Notes: generated from the sequence alone by a model not told the origin. A stretch of DNA of 64,000 nucleotides from Rubripirellula reticaptiva (GCF_007860175.1 NZ_SJPX01000001.1:682001-746000), one strand, 5' to 3'. Positions 8,903 through 19,129 are shown, numbered from the stretch's first letter. Translations and numbers: made by a program.

Positions 8903-10759
8903 CTACCAAAGGTATTCAGCACCGAAAGTGAACCCGTTCAGTGTCAGCGATTCGAAGTTCATCCCTGGTCGACCAACGCTGGATGGCGAATCGACGACAT
9001 CTTTCAGGAATGTACCGTTCAGCTCGGGGCTAGCCACTTCGTCGATCGCAACCAGGTAGTAGGCGGATCGAAAGGACCACGAATGGCTGAGGCGATAAAC
9101 CAACTGAGTCGAGAATTCCAAGGCCAAGGTGCCGTTGTCCTCACGATACGAGTCGCTGACCGTCCCGGGACCACCACCGGCAATCGAGTTTGCCGATACG
9201 GTGTAGTTGCGACGTGCTTCGTTCTTCATCCACATCCCCTTCAGCTCGACACCCATTTGGATGCCAGGTGTCATGGTGTACCAAAGGTCGCCACCGATCT
9301 GACCACCGAACATGCTGTTCTCGATGGTGTCCCGCGAGCTAAAGAACCGTTGGGTACCGTCGGTCAGTGTCGCGTTGGTTCCGTCGTTGTTCAGACCAAC
9401 GATGTCCAAACCAATGCGATTGTTGTAGCGAAGGTGACGCATACCGGCCAACCAAGAACCTTGGAAGCGGTTGTACGGTCCAACCGTTCGGCGTCGATAG
9501 CTGACTTCGCCACTATTGAACGTCGCATGGCTGGTCACCGATTGTGAAATCGATCGGTCGGTGTCGTCGAACCCGCCGGCCGGGTCGACACCAAAATCAC
9601 TAATGAAGGAGTAAAGGTCTGCTCCACTGGTGATTGCGAATGGAAAGCTATCCGGACCTGACGTGGCCAGCGGGTCGAAAGTCGGGTTGGCGATCAAGGT
9701 CGCTGGCGATGATACGGATGCTGATCCGTCCCATTCCAAGCCACCAAAGTAGGTCGCTTCGATGTTACCACCGACACCAAAGATCAAAGCCGCTGACAAT
9801 CGAACACCAGGCTCGATATCGCTGTTGATCGCGTCACTGCCTCGCAGTACCGCGACTCCGCCTGGGCCCGGACCACGCTGAGTGATGATCCCGCCACCGC
9901 CGGTCGATCCCGACCGATCCATGAACAGGGCTTCAGCAGAGATGTCGTACCAGCGTTGGGCCGCCTTGCCAGCTTTGCTGTAAGGCCGTAGTGCCCCAAG
10001 CAATCCCATCAATGATCGTCCGCGGAACATTTGGCAAGCTTCACAGCCTTCGCCGCGACAGAACATGCAGATGTGACGCAGCTTCGACAATCCGCCACAG
10101 CTTCCACAGCCGTCCATGCCGCAACCACCGCATGAATCGTCGCCGTAAATTTTGCCGAGCACGCCGCCGCTCGACAGAACCGAACCGCCACCCATGCCGC
10201 AGGCACCAGTGCCGCCACAGATTCCTCCGCAGGCTCCGTCGCATCCGCCATACTGCATTTGCTGACCGTACATTGGCCCGCCATACGATTGTCCATATGA
10301 AGCGTCGCCGCACATGCTGTCACATCCGCCAGGACCACAGCTATCACAGCCGCCGCCTTGCAGAAAACCAACTTGCTGAACCGATCCTTGGGGACCGTAT
10401 CCGCCGGCTTGCATGGCCTGAGCCGTTGCTTGGCCGCTGGCATAGCCGTTGATGGGCGTTGCCGCCATCGGCATGCCGTTATTGGGTGCGCCCGACATGG
10501 GTGGCACATAGCCGGGACCGGCTTGGCCCGCATATCCGGCTCTTTGGACAGGGCCTGACGTCGTCAGTCCCGCAATCGCTCCTGGTGGCATCTGGCCCTT
10601 AGCAGGCATCACAAAGCCGCTGGCTTCATAATCCAGATCGGCGTTCAAAACGCGAGGAGGTTGTGCAGAGGCTTGTCGGCTCTCTGCGGATACGCATATG
10701 ACCAATGTCACTGCGGCGACCAAGATTGTGATTGATTTCATTTGAGTCATTCGTTGCAT
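8903..10759 (-). CDS. BBP7-family outer-membrane beta-barrel protein with Cys/Gly-rich N-terminal region
   Basis: The ATG at 10759 is chosen because GGAG lies nine bases upstream. It opens a signal peptide (MQRMTQMKSITILVAAVTL, cleavage near SRQASAQ). Residues of about 50-135 are Gly/Pro/Gln-rich. About 138-242 hold 16 cysteines in CxxC-like spacings, among them CGGCGMDGC and CMFCRGEGCEAC, the last like half a DnaJ zinc finger. From about residue 275 the sequence has the alternating pattern of the planctomycete BBP7 family (YDISAEALFMDR, EPGVRLSAALIFG, IEATYFGG) and ends in an aromatic residue (FGAEYLW), as outer-membrane barrels do. The barrel assignment is good. The role of the Cys-rich part, perhaps metal binding or disulfide cross-linking, is inference. 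A clear terminator follows. Confidence 0.88.
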   Translation of the reverse strand: MQRMTQMKSITILVAAVTLVICVSAESRQASAQPPRVLNADLDYEASGFVMPAKGQMPPGAIAGLTTSGPVQRAGYAGQAGPGYVPPMSGAPNNGMPMAATPINGYASGQATAQAMQAGGYGPQGSVQQVGFLQGGGCDSCGPGGCDSMCGDASYGQSYGGPMYGQQMQYGGCDGACGGICGGTGACGMGGGSVLSSGGVLGKIYGDDSCGGCGMDGCGSCGGLSKLRHICMFCRGEGCEACQMFRGRSLMGLLGALRPYSKAGKAAQRWYDISAEALFMDRSGSTGGGGIITQRGPGPGGVAVLRGSDAINSDIEPGVRLSAALIFGVGGNIEATYFGGLEWDGSASVSSPATLIANPTFDPLATSGPDSFPFAITSGADLYSFISDFGVDPAGGFDDTDRSISQSVTSHATFNSGEVSYRRRTVGPYNRFQGSWLAGMRHLRYNNRIGLDIVGLNNDGTNATLTDGTQRFFSSRDTIENSMFGGQIGGDLWYTMTPGIQMGVELKGMWMKNEARRNYTVSANSIAGGGPGTVSDSYREDNGTLALEFSTQLVYRLSHSWSFRSAYYLVAIDEVASPELNGTFLKDVVDSPSSVGRPGMNFESLTLNGFTFGAEYLW

Positions 10760-11041
10760 CGCAAACGTCTCCGCCTCACTATGGGCCGGTGTTTTACCTG
10801 GCGAAACGGCTTTCACCTGGGCCTTCGCGGTCGATCGAGAATCCAAATCCGATCGGCCAGCCACAGAGAACAACCGCTCCAAACGGATTTATCGGCACGA
10901 CCGACCTCCAACGTTTGGTTATTCCGCTAGATCGGCATAGGAAAACTTTGCGGACCGTAACTCAGACGCACCCGCCAATCCGATAAAATCCGATTGTTTT
11001 CCCACTTTGTTTAAAGTCACACTCTCCCATGGACCGAACCG

Positions 11042-13057
11042 GTGCTCGATCGAAAAACAATCGAATCGACCCTCGAGAAGATTAAATCAGGTGAACTGAC
11101 GCCCGACGAAGCGACCGAGTTCCTGCTGAAAATCGACTTGGACTCACTCGGCTACGAATCTGGCGACATGCCTTCCACAGCGGTTTCGTCGCGTCTTGCG
11201 ACACCCAACACTGAGCCAGCCGATCCCGAACTGCTCTCGTCCGTGATCCATCGATTAGGAATCCCCCCCATCGAAGTCGTCCACGACTGGTGCGAGCAGC
11301 TAGCCAATATCGCCGCCGATCACGAGTCACGAACCCAACAACCGATCGGCCCAGTCAATGCGTCCGATTGCGCATTGAACGACAACGGCCAATTGATTTG
11401 GAACGAACACGTTGCAACCGACACGCTCGTTTTACCAACATCACTTTCAAGCACGTCCCAAGTTCACATTGATCGATTCCGCCATTCAATCCTTGGCAAC
11501 GAGCCCGCTATCCAAAGCGAACCCGACCTAATCGTTCCCGAACAACAGCGCGACACACCCGATCTTCCCGTGTCACGCACGCGTCCATCCAAACTGCTAA
11601 GCCGATCGCTAGCCGCACTGGCCATCGCGGGCTGCGTTGCAGGCAGCGTTTACGTCGTCCAGCAAATCAACCAAGAACAACCCGTCGCGACGACGGACAC
11701 AAAACCAGCCTCGAAACGCGCTGCGCCGCAGTCGGACATCTTCGATTTCTCGGCTGACTCGGTGACTCAAACGCAAGCGGCCCTCACCGACGCTGCCGAA
11801 GCACTCGAGTCGTTTGAATCGATGACCGAAGCCGAGCTAGAAACATTCGAAAAAGAATCCGCCTCGCAGACCGCCAACTTCTCACTCGACTCATTCATGC
11901 CAGCGACCCAGAGCTTCGCTCCGGCCATCGAAAAAGAACACCCGATTGCACCGGAGACGACTAACCAAGCACTTGCCGATAACATGATTTCGGATCCTCT
12001 GGCGCCGACGACCGTCCCTGTCATGAACAATGCTGTTGACGACGATGCCGAACCGCCACCCGAATCCGAACAATCAACCGCGATCGCCGCGTCCGCGGAT
12101 CCCATCGAATCTGCCGTCGAACTTCCGCCGATCGAACTTCCCGCCAACGGCGAAGACAAGGAGCAGCCAAGCGTCACGCTGGTTAACCGAAACGCCAGTG
12201 GCCTGACGCTGACGTTTCCCTATAGCGTGCCGCTAAAATTGGAAGCCTCTGCCGATGCACTTTGGCACATCATCGACACTCGCAAACCAACGACCGTCGC
12301 GGCGCTGACGTCCGGTGGCGAGGACTTGTCGATCAAGTGGGAACCATCCGCCCAGCAATCGCCCAATTCCAAACTGCTTGCCCACGGCCGACTTCGCGAC
12401 GACAACGGCAACGACCTTTTCCTCCGCCCGCGAATCGCTGCCCCTCCCTACAAGTTCTCGTTCGAAACCTTCGACACGATGCCGACGTGGAATCTTCGCG
12501 CACCGATCCCACCGAATGTCGCGCGCATCGCGATCGACTTTGACATTCCCGACGACCTCGAAATCGGTTGGGTCGAACCCATCGAAGCCAACGCAATCCG
12601 GCGTGCTCGTGGACTGGCAGTGCTGACGAGCACGGACGACGAAGATGTATCGCTAGGGATTCGGTTCGACATCCGCTGCAACCGCAAACTCGAGTGCCGT
12701 CTTCGTTTCGCCGGAAGGCTCGATTCGTCGATGCCCTGGAACATGGTGTCCAACGCTGGCATCGAAGCCTTCGCCAATCAATTGGCCAATCAAGCAGGCT
12801 TGGTCAGCACCGAGGCTCAGCGACTCTCCGGTGTCTACGAAATCGCCCGTACGACCATGGGCCGACGGGTGATCAAAATCAAACAAAGCCGCAACGACGC
12901 ACTAGCCGAAGAAATTCGTACCGCATCCAAACGAGTCGCTCAACTGCAATCGTTGATGGCAACCATCGAGTCAACCGCAACCCTGCGAGTGAAAGTTTGG
13001 ATCGACTGGCCGGATACGGAACAAACGATTCTGACCATGGACTCCGAATCACAGTAA
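11042..13057 (+). CDS. Single-pass membrane protein of unknown function
   Basis: A 671-residue protein that I do not recognise. The start is a GTG at 11042; an ATG at 11029 is out of frame. Residues 5-35 (ESTLEKIKSGELTPDEATEF) look like a short helical hairpin of the kind seen at the N-terminus of regulatory membrane proteins. One TM helix is clear at about 187-206 (LAALAIAGCVAGSVYVVQQI) after a basic patch. Residues of about 210-380 are acidic, low-complexity and probably disordered. About 380-671 look like a folded beta-rich domain. The likely topology is cytoplasmic N-terminus and periplasmic C-terminal domain. It is divergent from the BBP7 gene, sharing about 280 bases of upstream DNA, and its stop abuts the stop of the convergent phosphopantetheinyl transferase gene. 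Confidence 0.75.
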   Translation: MLDRKTIESTLEKIKSGELTPDEATEFLLKIDLDSLGYESGDMPSTAVSSRLATPNTEPADPELLSSVIHRLGIPPIEVVHDWCEQLANIAADHESRTQQPIGPVNASDCALNDNGQLIWNEHVATDTLVLPTSLSSTSQVHIDRFRHSILGNEPAIQSEPDLIVPEQQRDTPDLPVSRTRPSKLLSRSLAALAIAGCVAGSVYVVQQINQEQPVATTDTKPASKRAAPQSDIFDFSADSVTQTQAALTDAAEALESFESMTEAELETFEKESASQTANFSLDSFMPATQSFAPAIEKEHPIAPETTNQALADNMISDPLAPTTVPVMNNAVDDDAEPPPESEQSTAIAASADPIESAVELPPIELPANGEDKEQPSVTLVNRNASGLTLTFPYSVPLKLEASADALWHIIDTRKPTTVAALTSGGEDLSIKWEPSAQQSPNSKLLAHGRLRDDNGNDLFLRPRIAAPPYKFSFETFDTMPTWNLRAPIPPNVARIAIDFDIPDDLEIGWVEPIEANAIRRARGLAVLTSTDDEDVSLGIRFDIRCNRKLECRLRFAGRLDSSMPWNMVSNAGIEAFANQLANQAGLVSTEAQRLSGVYEIARTTMGRRVIKIKQSRNDALAEEIRTASKRVAQLQSLMATIESTATLRVKVWIDWPDTEQTILTMDSESQ

Positions 13058-13819
13058 CTAACTCTGACCTACCAGCTCGTCAAAGCAGTGCAACTCGAAC
13101 GTTGACTTTACTTTTTCGCTTGGCGCAACCGCGACCGCGCCAATGAAACCCGGACGTGGTGTGATCGAAAAGAACTGCCACAACCGATCACTTTCAAGTT
13201 TCGGATTAAGCATCCGAATGGTGGGACAATCCGAATCAATCTGTTCGAAAGCAAAATCCGCCAGCGGTGTCTGCAGTCCTGTTCCGATTGCCTTGATGAA
13301 TGCTTCCTTCAATGTCCACACTCTCAAGAACGCCAAACGTCGGTCTTCGTCGCTGCAATGCGAATGAACGTACTCAACCTCGGGTGTCGAAAAATAACGA
13401 TCGGCCAGCGCCGGATCGGTTCGACGGTTTAGTCGTTCAACGTCGACCCCCACAAGGGTGTCGGAGCGTTCGCCGATACCACACATCACCAAGCCGTCGG
13501 TATGGGCAACATTGAATGGACGTCGGGCCACATTAGGCTCGATCACAAACGGCTTGCCGTACGCTTCAACGTCAAATCGTATCGACTCGGGTGACGTGTC
13601 ACCGACGCCCAATAATCGGCGAGCCATTCCTCGACCGATCACGTGCTGATTCCGGCTGGTTGGCTGCCGAAACCTTGCCGCACGTTCTCGTTCGGATTCG
13701 TCCAACCAGTTTTCGCAACATTGCTCAATCAGTCCGGCGGGCCCCGATGAACTTGTCGCGTGCCACACACGCACGGTCTCGGCGCCGTTGGTTTCGCTAT
13801 TTGGGGTAAGTGAAGTCAT
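13058..13819 (-). CDS. 4'-phosphopantetheinyl transferase, Sfp type
   Basis: This enzyme moves the phosphopantetheine arm of CoA to a conserved Ser on carrier proteins. From the ATG at 13819 it has 253 residues. The substrate region FNVAHTDG lies at 102-109, the Mg-binding GVDVE at 124-128, and the second signature WTLKEAFIKAIG at 168-179, all as in the Sfp/HetI group rather than AcpS. The frame is open to 13924, but the extra residues look non-coding; an ATG at 13834 is a second candidate start. No polyketide or peptide synthetase is in the window, so its carrier-protein partner is elsewhere, possibly the fatty-acid carrier or a polyunsaturated-lipid system. Confidence 0.9.
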   Translation of the reverse strand: MTSLTPNSETNGAETVRVWHATSSSGPAGLIEQCCENWLDESERERAARFRQPTSRNQHVIGRGMARRLLGVGDTSPESIRFDVEAYGKPFVIEPNVARRPFNVAHTDGLVMCGIGERSDTLVGVDVERLNRRTDPALADRYFSTPEVEYVHSHCSDEDRRLAFLRVWTLKEAFIKAIGTGLQTPLADFAFEQIDSDCPTIRMLNPKLESDRLWQFFSITPRPGFIGAVAVAPSEKVKSTFELHCFDELVGQS

Positions 13820-13932
13820 GATCCAGTCCAGCATAGCTGGACCAATCAATACAATCGACGCCATTGATGATGTCGGTTCAATACGAGTTCCGCCAACCCG
13901 ACTGAATGATGCCTGGGTGATCAACCGATCGA

Positions 13933-14460
13933 ATGAGTATGTACTGGATCCTACCCCTTTCTATCGCCCCCCTCGCCATCGCTGATGTTCAACGATCACA
14001 GTTTCTGGCTGTGGCCGGGTTTGTGATGCTCGGCTGGGTGCTAGCGCGTCGTACGCTAAAGATGCGGAAACGGGTCAATGCCGACACCCGCGCAGCCAAC
14101 AAAGAACTCGCCAAGATCCGCAACGCCAAAGCCCCTGTACTGCCGTTATCAGATGCCCCCCCTGAAACCCAGCGGTGGCAAGTCGCACTGTTCGACACCC
14201 AGCGAGAACTAAAGGCCGAACTCGACACGCGAATTGTGATCGTCCAGACTCTATTGCGACAAGTCGACGCCAAGATTCAACGCCTGAGCGAACTTCAAAA
14301 CGTCGCCCCGCCGACTCCGGCGGCAAACCCAGTTGGCAATCGACGCGCCGATGTTGAGGCACTGGTGATGAAAGGCCACACCGCCGAGGAAATCGCTGCC
14401 GCCATCGGTCTGCCTCTCGGCGATGTCGAACTGACGATTGCGACCACTCGCGTCGGCTGA
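13933..14460 (+). CDS. Small membrane-anchored protein with C-terminal helix-turn-helix-like segment
   Basis: A 175-residue protein. Two hydrophobic stretches lie at the N-terminus (about 3-17 and 23-39), then a basic boundary KMRKRV, a helical and probably coiled-coil stretch (about 45-125, rich in E, L, K, R, Q), and a C-terminal segment of about 140-172 (MKGHTAEEIAAAIGLPLGDV) that looks like a HTH of the type found in DUF6115/YlxL-like small membrane proteins. That likeness is from memory and weak. It reads away from the phosphopantetheinyl transferase gene and toward the metallo-hydrolase gene 76 bases downstream, so those two may share a transcript. Function unknown. Confidence 0.7.
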   Translation: MSMYWILPLSIAPLAIADVQRSQFLAVAGFVMLGWVLARRTLKMRKRVNADTRAANKELAKIRNAKAPVLPLSDAPPETQRWQVALFDTQRELKAELDTRIVIVQTLLRQVDAKIQRLSELQNVAPPTPAANPVGNRRADVEALVMKGHTAEEIAAAIGLPLGDVELTIATTRVG

Positions 14461-14536
14461 TCGAGCAAAAGTCATCGAGCAAAAGTCCAAGCCTCTGCCT
14501 TTCGCTTCCCCCACCTGCATCGTTACACTTCACCGC

Positions 14537-15331
14537 ATGGAAGTGATTACCTTGCAATCAGGAAGTAGTGGCAACTGTGTCTTCGTCGAAGCCGACGGAG
14601 TTCGGTTACTTTTTGACGCCGGCATCAGTGCCCGCCAAGCTGAAATCCGACTGGCCGAACATGGCCGCGACATCCGCGACGTTGACGCGTTGGTGATCTC
14701 GCACGACCACCGCGACCATACCGTTAGCATGGGCACATTCCATCGCAAGTTTGGCCTGCCAGTCTACGTCACTGAAAAGACCTTCCACGAAGTTCGTCGC
14801 CGGATCAAAATTGGACATATTTGCGATGTGCGCTACTTTACCGCTGGCGAAACGATTGACTTTGGTCCGGTGTCAGTGGAAACGATCACGACGCCGCATG
14901 ACGCAGCCGACGGCGTGGTCTTTGTGGTTCAAGATTCCAAGCATCGATTCGGATTGCTAACCGACCTTGGTCATGCCTTCAACGGACTTGCCGAGACGAT
15001 CGCGACTCTCGACGCCGTCTTGATCGAAAGCAACTACGATCCCGACATGCTGGACCAAGGCCCCTACCCTGAATTCCTAAAGCATCGCATTCGTGGCCCC
15101 AAGGGACACCTGTCCAACGTCGACTGCGCCATGCTTTTGAAACAAGCTCTTCCCCAGCGTCTGCGATGGGCCTGCCTCGGCCACTTGTCGGAAAAGAACA
15201 ACGATCCCGAGGTCGCCATGCGGACGCATCACGAAATCTTGGGCAGTAGCTTCCCCCTACGTTGCGCCGACCGGCAAGCGGTTTCCGGCGCTATGATGAT
15301 TGGCGAATTGACATCAATCACTGATCCGTGA
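14537..15331 (+). CDS. MBL-fold metallo-hydrolase, WalJ/YycJ-like
   Basis: A 264-residue beta-lactamase-fold hydrolase. The metal-binding signature HDHRDH sits at 56-61, after the typical start MEVITLQSGSSGNCVFVE. Further metal ligands can be seen in TTPHDAADG and in DLGHAFNG. This pattern, with the SGSSGN opening, is that of the WalJ/YycJ/VicX group, which are cytoplasmic 5'-3' exonuclease-like proteins in Firmicutes. The exact substrate here is unknown. The open frame runs 33 codons further upstream to 14438, but that would overlap the preceding gene and the added residues look non-coding. It ends close to the convergent PhyH gene. Confidence 0.88.
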   Translation: MEVITLQSGSSGNCVFVEADGVRLLFDAGISARQAEIRLAEHGRDIRDVDALVISHDHRDHTVSMGTFHRKFGLPVYVTEKTFHEVRRRIKIGHICDVRYFTAGETIDFGPVSVETITTPHDAADGVVFVVQDSKHRFGLLTDLGHAFNGLAETIATLDAVLIESNYDPDMLDQGPYPEFLKHRIRGPKGHLSNVDCAMLLKQALPQRLRWACLGHLSEKNNDPEVAMRTHHEILGSSFPLRCADRQAVSGAMMIGELTSITDP

Positions 15332-15370
15332 ACCACCAACGCTTGATCTCGACACCAATCGATTTAGCGT

Positions 15371-16108
15371 TCAATCTGCCAGCGACACAAATTCGTGCCA
15401 CTCGACTCCATCGGGCAATCTGCGGTCGGCGGAAAATTCCAGATGCAGAATTCGGCGATGACGAGTCGTGCCTGGGACGGATGATCCGCTGCTGTGACTG
15501 ATCAACGGCCGCATGGCAAGCACGCCGCCCACCGACGCATAGATCGTAACCGCCGCTCCGGCGCCGTCACCTTCGCTTGAACTTGAAACATGAGACCGCG
15601 GAATCACCTTCAACGGCCCGTTGTCGTCGGTGACTTCGTCCAAATGCAATCGCAGTGTCAGCATACGGGCAAGCACCGAATCACAGGCCACCAGATGCGG
15701 CACCCCAGCCTTCAATGTTGGCCGCGAAAACGACGGCGATTCAATTGAGTTGTTCTTCACCGCAATCGCCGTGTCCTTGTGCCATGGCAACGCCCATGTC
15801 CGGTCGGGCGGCTTGTCAAAGAACAACACACGAACCAGACCAAACTCGTCCCCCAAGAAATGCCTCAGAAACCCTAGCAGCGGTTCTTGCCGCCACAGGC
15901 TCTTCACGACCGGAACGGCCGTGATCACATTCCGCGCCGCGTAGACGTGACCACGACTCGATCGAGCGAGCGCACTTTGCTGCGATTCCGCGAACACTCG
16001 TTCACACGACGCTCGCAACATCTCGCACGTCGAAGCGTCAACCGCATCTTCCAGCACGGCAAATCCGCGACTGGAAAATCCTTCCGCAAGATCCGCGTCC
16101 ATCTTCAC
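15371..16108 (-). CDS. Phytanoyl-CoA dioxygenase (PhyH) family protein
   Basis: A 245-residue Fe(II)/2-oxoglutarate-dependent oxygenase. The facial triad is visible: H110 and D112 in PWHKDT, and H205 in RPLISHSSG, followed by an Arg (218 or 219 in TRHRR) that would bind 2-oxoglutarate. The typical [10 protein letters not shown] block is at 164-173. Its ATG overlaps the stop of the upstream sulfatase gene by 4 bases (16105-16108), so it is the last gene of the sulfatase module and is translationally coupled. Family members hydroxylate very diverse small molecules. Linkage to sulfatases suggests a sulfated or polysaccharide-derived substrate, but that is inference. No signal peptide is seen, so it is probably cytoplasmic. 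Confidence 0.88.
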   Translation of the reverse strand: MKMDADLAEGFSSRGFAVLEDAVDASTCEMLRASCERVFAESQQSALARSSRGHVYAARNVITAVPVVKSLWRQEPLLGFLRHFLGDEFGLVRVLFFDKPPDRTWALPWHKDTAIAVKNNSIESPSFSRPTLKAGVPHLVACDSVLARMLTLRLHLDEVTDDNGPLKVIPRSHVSSSSEGDGAGAAVTIYASVGGVLAMRPLISHSSGSSVPGTTRHRRILHLEFSADRRLPDGVEWHEFVSLAD

Positions 16109-17700
16109 CTGACGGTTTCTTCCGCAAGTCGAGGCGCGGAATAACCTTGTTCACGAATTTTGGCGATTAGCTTTTGCATCTCAACAACCTTCGCCGGATG
16201 TTGGTCTGCCAAGTTACGCCGCTGGCCAATGTCATTCTTCAAATCATAAAGCTCAACTGGCTGACCATCATCGGCCGGGTATTGATGCCGTTCTTCCCAC
16301 CCTTGATCGCGACCAGACTGGTATCCGTCTTTCGAATCAATCAACAACCAATCGCCGTGCCGAATGGCATAGGCATTCTCACGAGTGTTGTGAATGTGAG
16401 TCGTGCGGATCTTATCCGTTTCCCCGGTCAATAACGGCAACAGGTTATGCGAATCTTCCGCTGAATCATCGGGCAAGTCGAATTCAAGTGCTGCCGCTAG
16501 AGTCGCCATCAAGTCGATCTGGCTGACTAACGCGTCGGAAACTTGTCCGCCTTGCGTGACGCCCGGCCACTTGATGATGTATGGCACATGATGCCCACCT
16601 TCGTAGATATCGCGTTTCAAACCCCTCAGTGGTTCGGCTGACCAGTGCCCAAACTTTTGATCACGAGCGTAGGCGTATTTCTCGGGACCGTTATCCGCCG
16701 TAAAGATAACAATCGTGTTTTCAGCTTGCCCACTTTCCTGCAGAGCACTAAGCAGCTTTCCGCAAGCATCATCCGTTTCAACGACAAAGTCACCGTAGGG
16801 CCCAGCCTGTGACTTGCCATCAAATTCATCATTCGGAATGATCGGCGCGTGAGGCGCAGGGAACGCAAAGTACAAGAAAAACGGTTTATCTTGATCCGCT
16901 TGCGACTTGATGAACTCAACCCCGCGCTCGGTCGTAGTCGGAATATTTTGGTACGGATCCCAGTCTGCATCCATTGGACCAGGGCGACACTCCCAATTTC
17001 CTTCCTTGATCGGTTTCCACTTGGATGTGTCCATGATTGCGCTGGGGGCGCGGACGACTTTGTCATCTTGGATCCAGCAATATGGTGGGAAGTTGATGAC
17101 GGTATCCCCAAAGTAATGATCGAATCCGTGCGCTAGCGGGCCATCCGGAATCGACTTATCCCATTCGAACGCCTCCGGTCCCCAACCCGCGTTCCTGCCT
17201 TCGCCAAACTTCTTCGCACCAGGTTTTCTGATTGCTTCCCAATCCCAACCAAGGTGCCACTTGCCAATGGCCGCGGTATGGTAACCGCTCGATTTAAGCA
17301 TCTCGGCCATCGTCAACCGTCCAGGCTTAAACACCGAACCGCCAAACGCGTTGACGATACCGTGAAAATCACGCCAGTGATGTCGCCCGGTCAGCAGGGC
17401 ATATCGACTTGGCGTACAAATGCCCGATGAAGAATGCCCATCAGTAAACCGCATCCCCTCGGTAGCCAATCGATCAAGATTCGGTGTCGGTATCTTTGAC
17501 TTGGCGTTGTAGCAACCAAGATCCCCAAATCCGAGATCGTCACCGTAAAGAATCAAAACGTTCGGCTGTTTCGCAGACACGTTCGATTCGGCAGTCAAGC
17601 AACCGACCAATGCAGCGCCAAAACAGGCGACGAACAACGTCCATCGCTGCCCAGTGCAACCGGCCATAAAAACTGTGACGGCGGAAAGAATCATCTTCAT
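16105..17700 (-). CDS. Sulfatase (arylsulfatase family), exported
   Basis: A type I sulfatase of the alkaline-phosphatase superfamily. The Cys to be converted to formylglycine is in CTPSR at about residue 95. Metal-binding DD ([11 protein letters not shown]) is near 54-55, and further motifs include [16 protein letters not shown], and [10 protein letters not shown] with the [13 protein letters not shown] block. The N-terminus has a long hydrophobic export signal with LVGC near residue 34, a possible lipobox. The frame begins at a TTG (17709), but the ATG at 17700 is the more likely start. It overlaps the PhyH gene by 4 bases, so the two are co-translated, and it follows two other sulfatase genes on the same strand. 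The natural substrate is unknown; planctomycete homologues act on marine polysaccharides. Confidence 0.93.
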   Translation of the reverse strand: MKMILSAVTVFMAGCTGQRWTLFVACFGAALVGCLTAESNVSAKQPNVLILYGDDLGFGDLGCYNAKSKIPTPNLDRLATEGMRFTDGHSSSGICTPSRYALLTGRHHWRDFHGIVNAFGGSVFKPGRLTMAEMLKSSGYHTAAIGKWHLGWDWEAIRKPGAKKFGEGRNAGWGPEAFEWDKSIPDGPLAHGFDHYFGDTVINFPPYCWIQDDKVVRAPSAIMDTSKWKPIKEGNWECRPGPMDADWDPYQNIPTTTERGVEFIKSQADQDKPFFLYFAFPAPHAPIIPNDEFDGKSQAGPYGDFVVETDDACGKLLSALQESGQAENTIVIFTADNGPEKYAYARDQKFGHWSAEPLRGLKRDIYEGGHHVPYIIKWPGVTQGGQVSDALVSQIDLMATLAAALEFDLPDDSAEDSHNLLPLLTGETDKIRTTHIHNTRENAYAIRHGDWLLIDSKDGYQSGRDQGWEERHQYPADDGQPVELYDLKNDIGQRRNLADQHPAKVVEMQKLIAKIREQGYSAPRLAEETVR

Positions 17701-17749
17701 GTTGTTCAACTACCCTTTGTTCTCGAAATTTATTTCGATCGCGTTAACT

Positions 17750-19129
17750 TCACTGCGATTGAATTGATTCGCCGTACATATCGACGAGCGGCGGTTCAGC
17801 GACCCCGGCCATGGCCGAATCGATGACGTGCTTTAACTTTGCGATCGCCGCGCGATCCTGTTCGCTTGCTTCGCCAAGATCAATCGGCAATTCCTCTAGA
17901 GGTCGGTCCGTCAGTTTGAACAAACGCCCGTCGCGAAAGTACTTGTACTGGTGGTCCAGCGCAAACACCTCTCGCGAAAACTGTGACTTATCATACCCAG
18001 GGCGAGGATCGTACCAACAGAACACCGACTGCCGCGTCCCATCGGACCGTCCAAAGAGCTGCCCAGCAAAACTGACACCATCACACATCACATCTACGGG
18101 CAACTTGCTACCAGCAAGCTCAAGTAGCGTGGGCATGAAGTCCGACGCATCAACAAGCGAATCGACGACCGCCGGTTTGACGTGTCCGGGCCACGACACG
18201 ATCAGCGGCACATGAACTCCGGTTTGCCGCGTCAGTCCTTTTCCACCGTTGATTGTTCGGCCGTCCGATAGCTGCGACGAAACGTCCAAGTGAGTTCCGT
18301 TGTCGCTATAGAAAATCACGACCGTGTTCTCACGCAGACCCTTCGACTTTAACCCAACAACCAAGTTACCGATCGCCGTGTCCATGTACTCAATCATGTC
18401 AGTCGCATACTCAAGCGACTCAGTCACCGGCTTTTCGGGATCCCAATCATCGCTGTTGGGCGTGGGTACAAAGGGCCAGTGCGGAAGCGCCATGGGATAA
18501 TAGACAAACGCAGGTTGATCACGGTGACGCCCCAAGAAATCGATCGTCTTATCAACCCAAATGTCCTCGCCAAACTTTCCTGGATACGTTTTCAGCTCAC
18601 CAGCTTCGCCCGCGGCTCCCTCTAGCATCGTCGGGTTCGCATATCGCGATCCCTTGTCCTCGGTATTGAGCGCATGATAGAGCGCGTACTCATCGAAGCC
18701 GGTGTCCTTGGCATGCATGCCCGTACCTCGCCTTTCATCGGATCCAGGAAAATCAGGCGGGTCATACGATTGCAATTGCCACTTTCCAAAGATCGCGGTC
18801 GCGTATCCAGCGTCCTTCATCCGATGCCCGAAGGTTGTTTCATTGGGATCAAGCGTGCCAAAGTACGTCCAGTTGCGATGGTTGTACTTGCCGGTCATCA
18901 ACTGCACTCGTGTCGGGGTGCAAAGCGGCTGAGAGTAAGCGTGAGTGAATCGCACGCCATCTCGGGCAAGCCCATCGAGCGCAGGCGTACGATAGGAAAC
19001 TCCACCATAGCACCCCAAGCCTTCAATCCCCACATCGTCCGCCATGATCAGCACGATGTTCGGCGGAGCCTCGGCATTGGCGTGAAAACAACAAATCCAA
19101 GGTAACAATATCAACAAAATGGATCGCAC
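17750..19129 (-). CDS. Sulfatase, exported
   Basis: Sulfatase with the formylglycine site CTPTR (Thr in the fourth position) at about residue 70 and the metal site ADDVGIEGLGCYGG near 30. Later motifs include AIFGKWQLQ, YYPMALPHWPF and YSDNGTH. I chose a GTG at 19129 because it gives a compact signal peptide (MRSILLILLPWICCFHANAEA) with GGGA upstream. The frame is open to 19222 with 31 further residues that do not resemble a leader. It sits 49 bases upstream of the next sulfatase gene and 116 bases after the previous one, all minus strand, so all three are probably one transcript. Substrate unknown. Confidence 0.92.
   Translation of the reverse strand: MRSILLILLPWICCFHANAEAPPNIVLIMADDVGIEGLGCYGGVSYRTPALDGLARDGVRFTHAYSQPLCTPTRVQLMTGKYNHRNWTYFGTLDPNETTFGHRMKDAGYATAIFGKWQLQSYDPPDFPGSDERRGTGMHAKDTGFDEYALYHALNTEDKGSRYANPTMLEGAAGEAGELKTYPGKFGEDIWVDKTIDFLGRHRDQPAFVYYPMALPHWPFVPTPNSDDWDPEKPVTESLEYATDMIEYMDTAIGNLVVGLKSKGLRENTVVIFYSDNGTHLDVSSQLSDGRTINGGKGLTRQTGVHVPLIVSWPGHVKPAVVDSLVDASDFMPTLLELAGSKLPVDVMCDGVSFAGQLFGRSDGTRQSVFCWYDPRPGYDKSQFSREVFALDHQYKYFRDGRLFKLTDRPLEELPIDLGEASEQDRAAIAKLKHVIDSAMAGVAEPPLVDMYGESIQSQ

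Noticed and set aside
8831-9547. Plus-strand open frame of 238 codons opposite the BBP7 gene
   Set aside because: The minus strand holds the barrel strands and terminal aromatic residue, and the frame runs through the terminator hairpin; shadow of the real gene.
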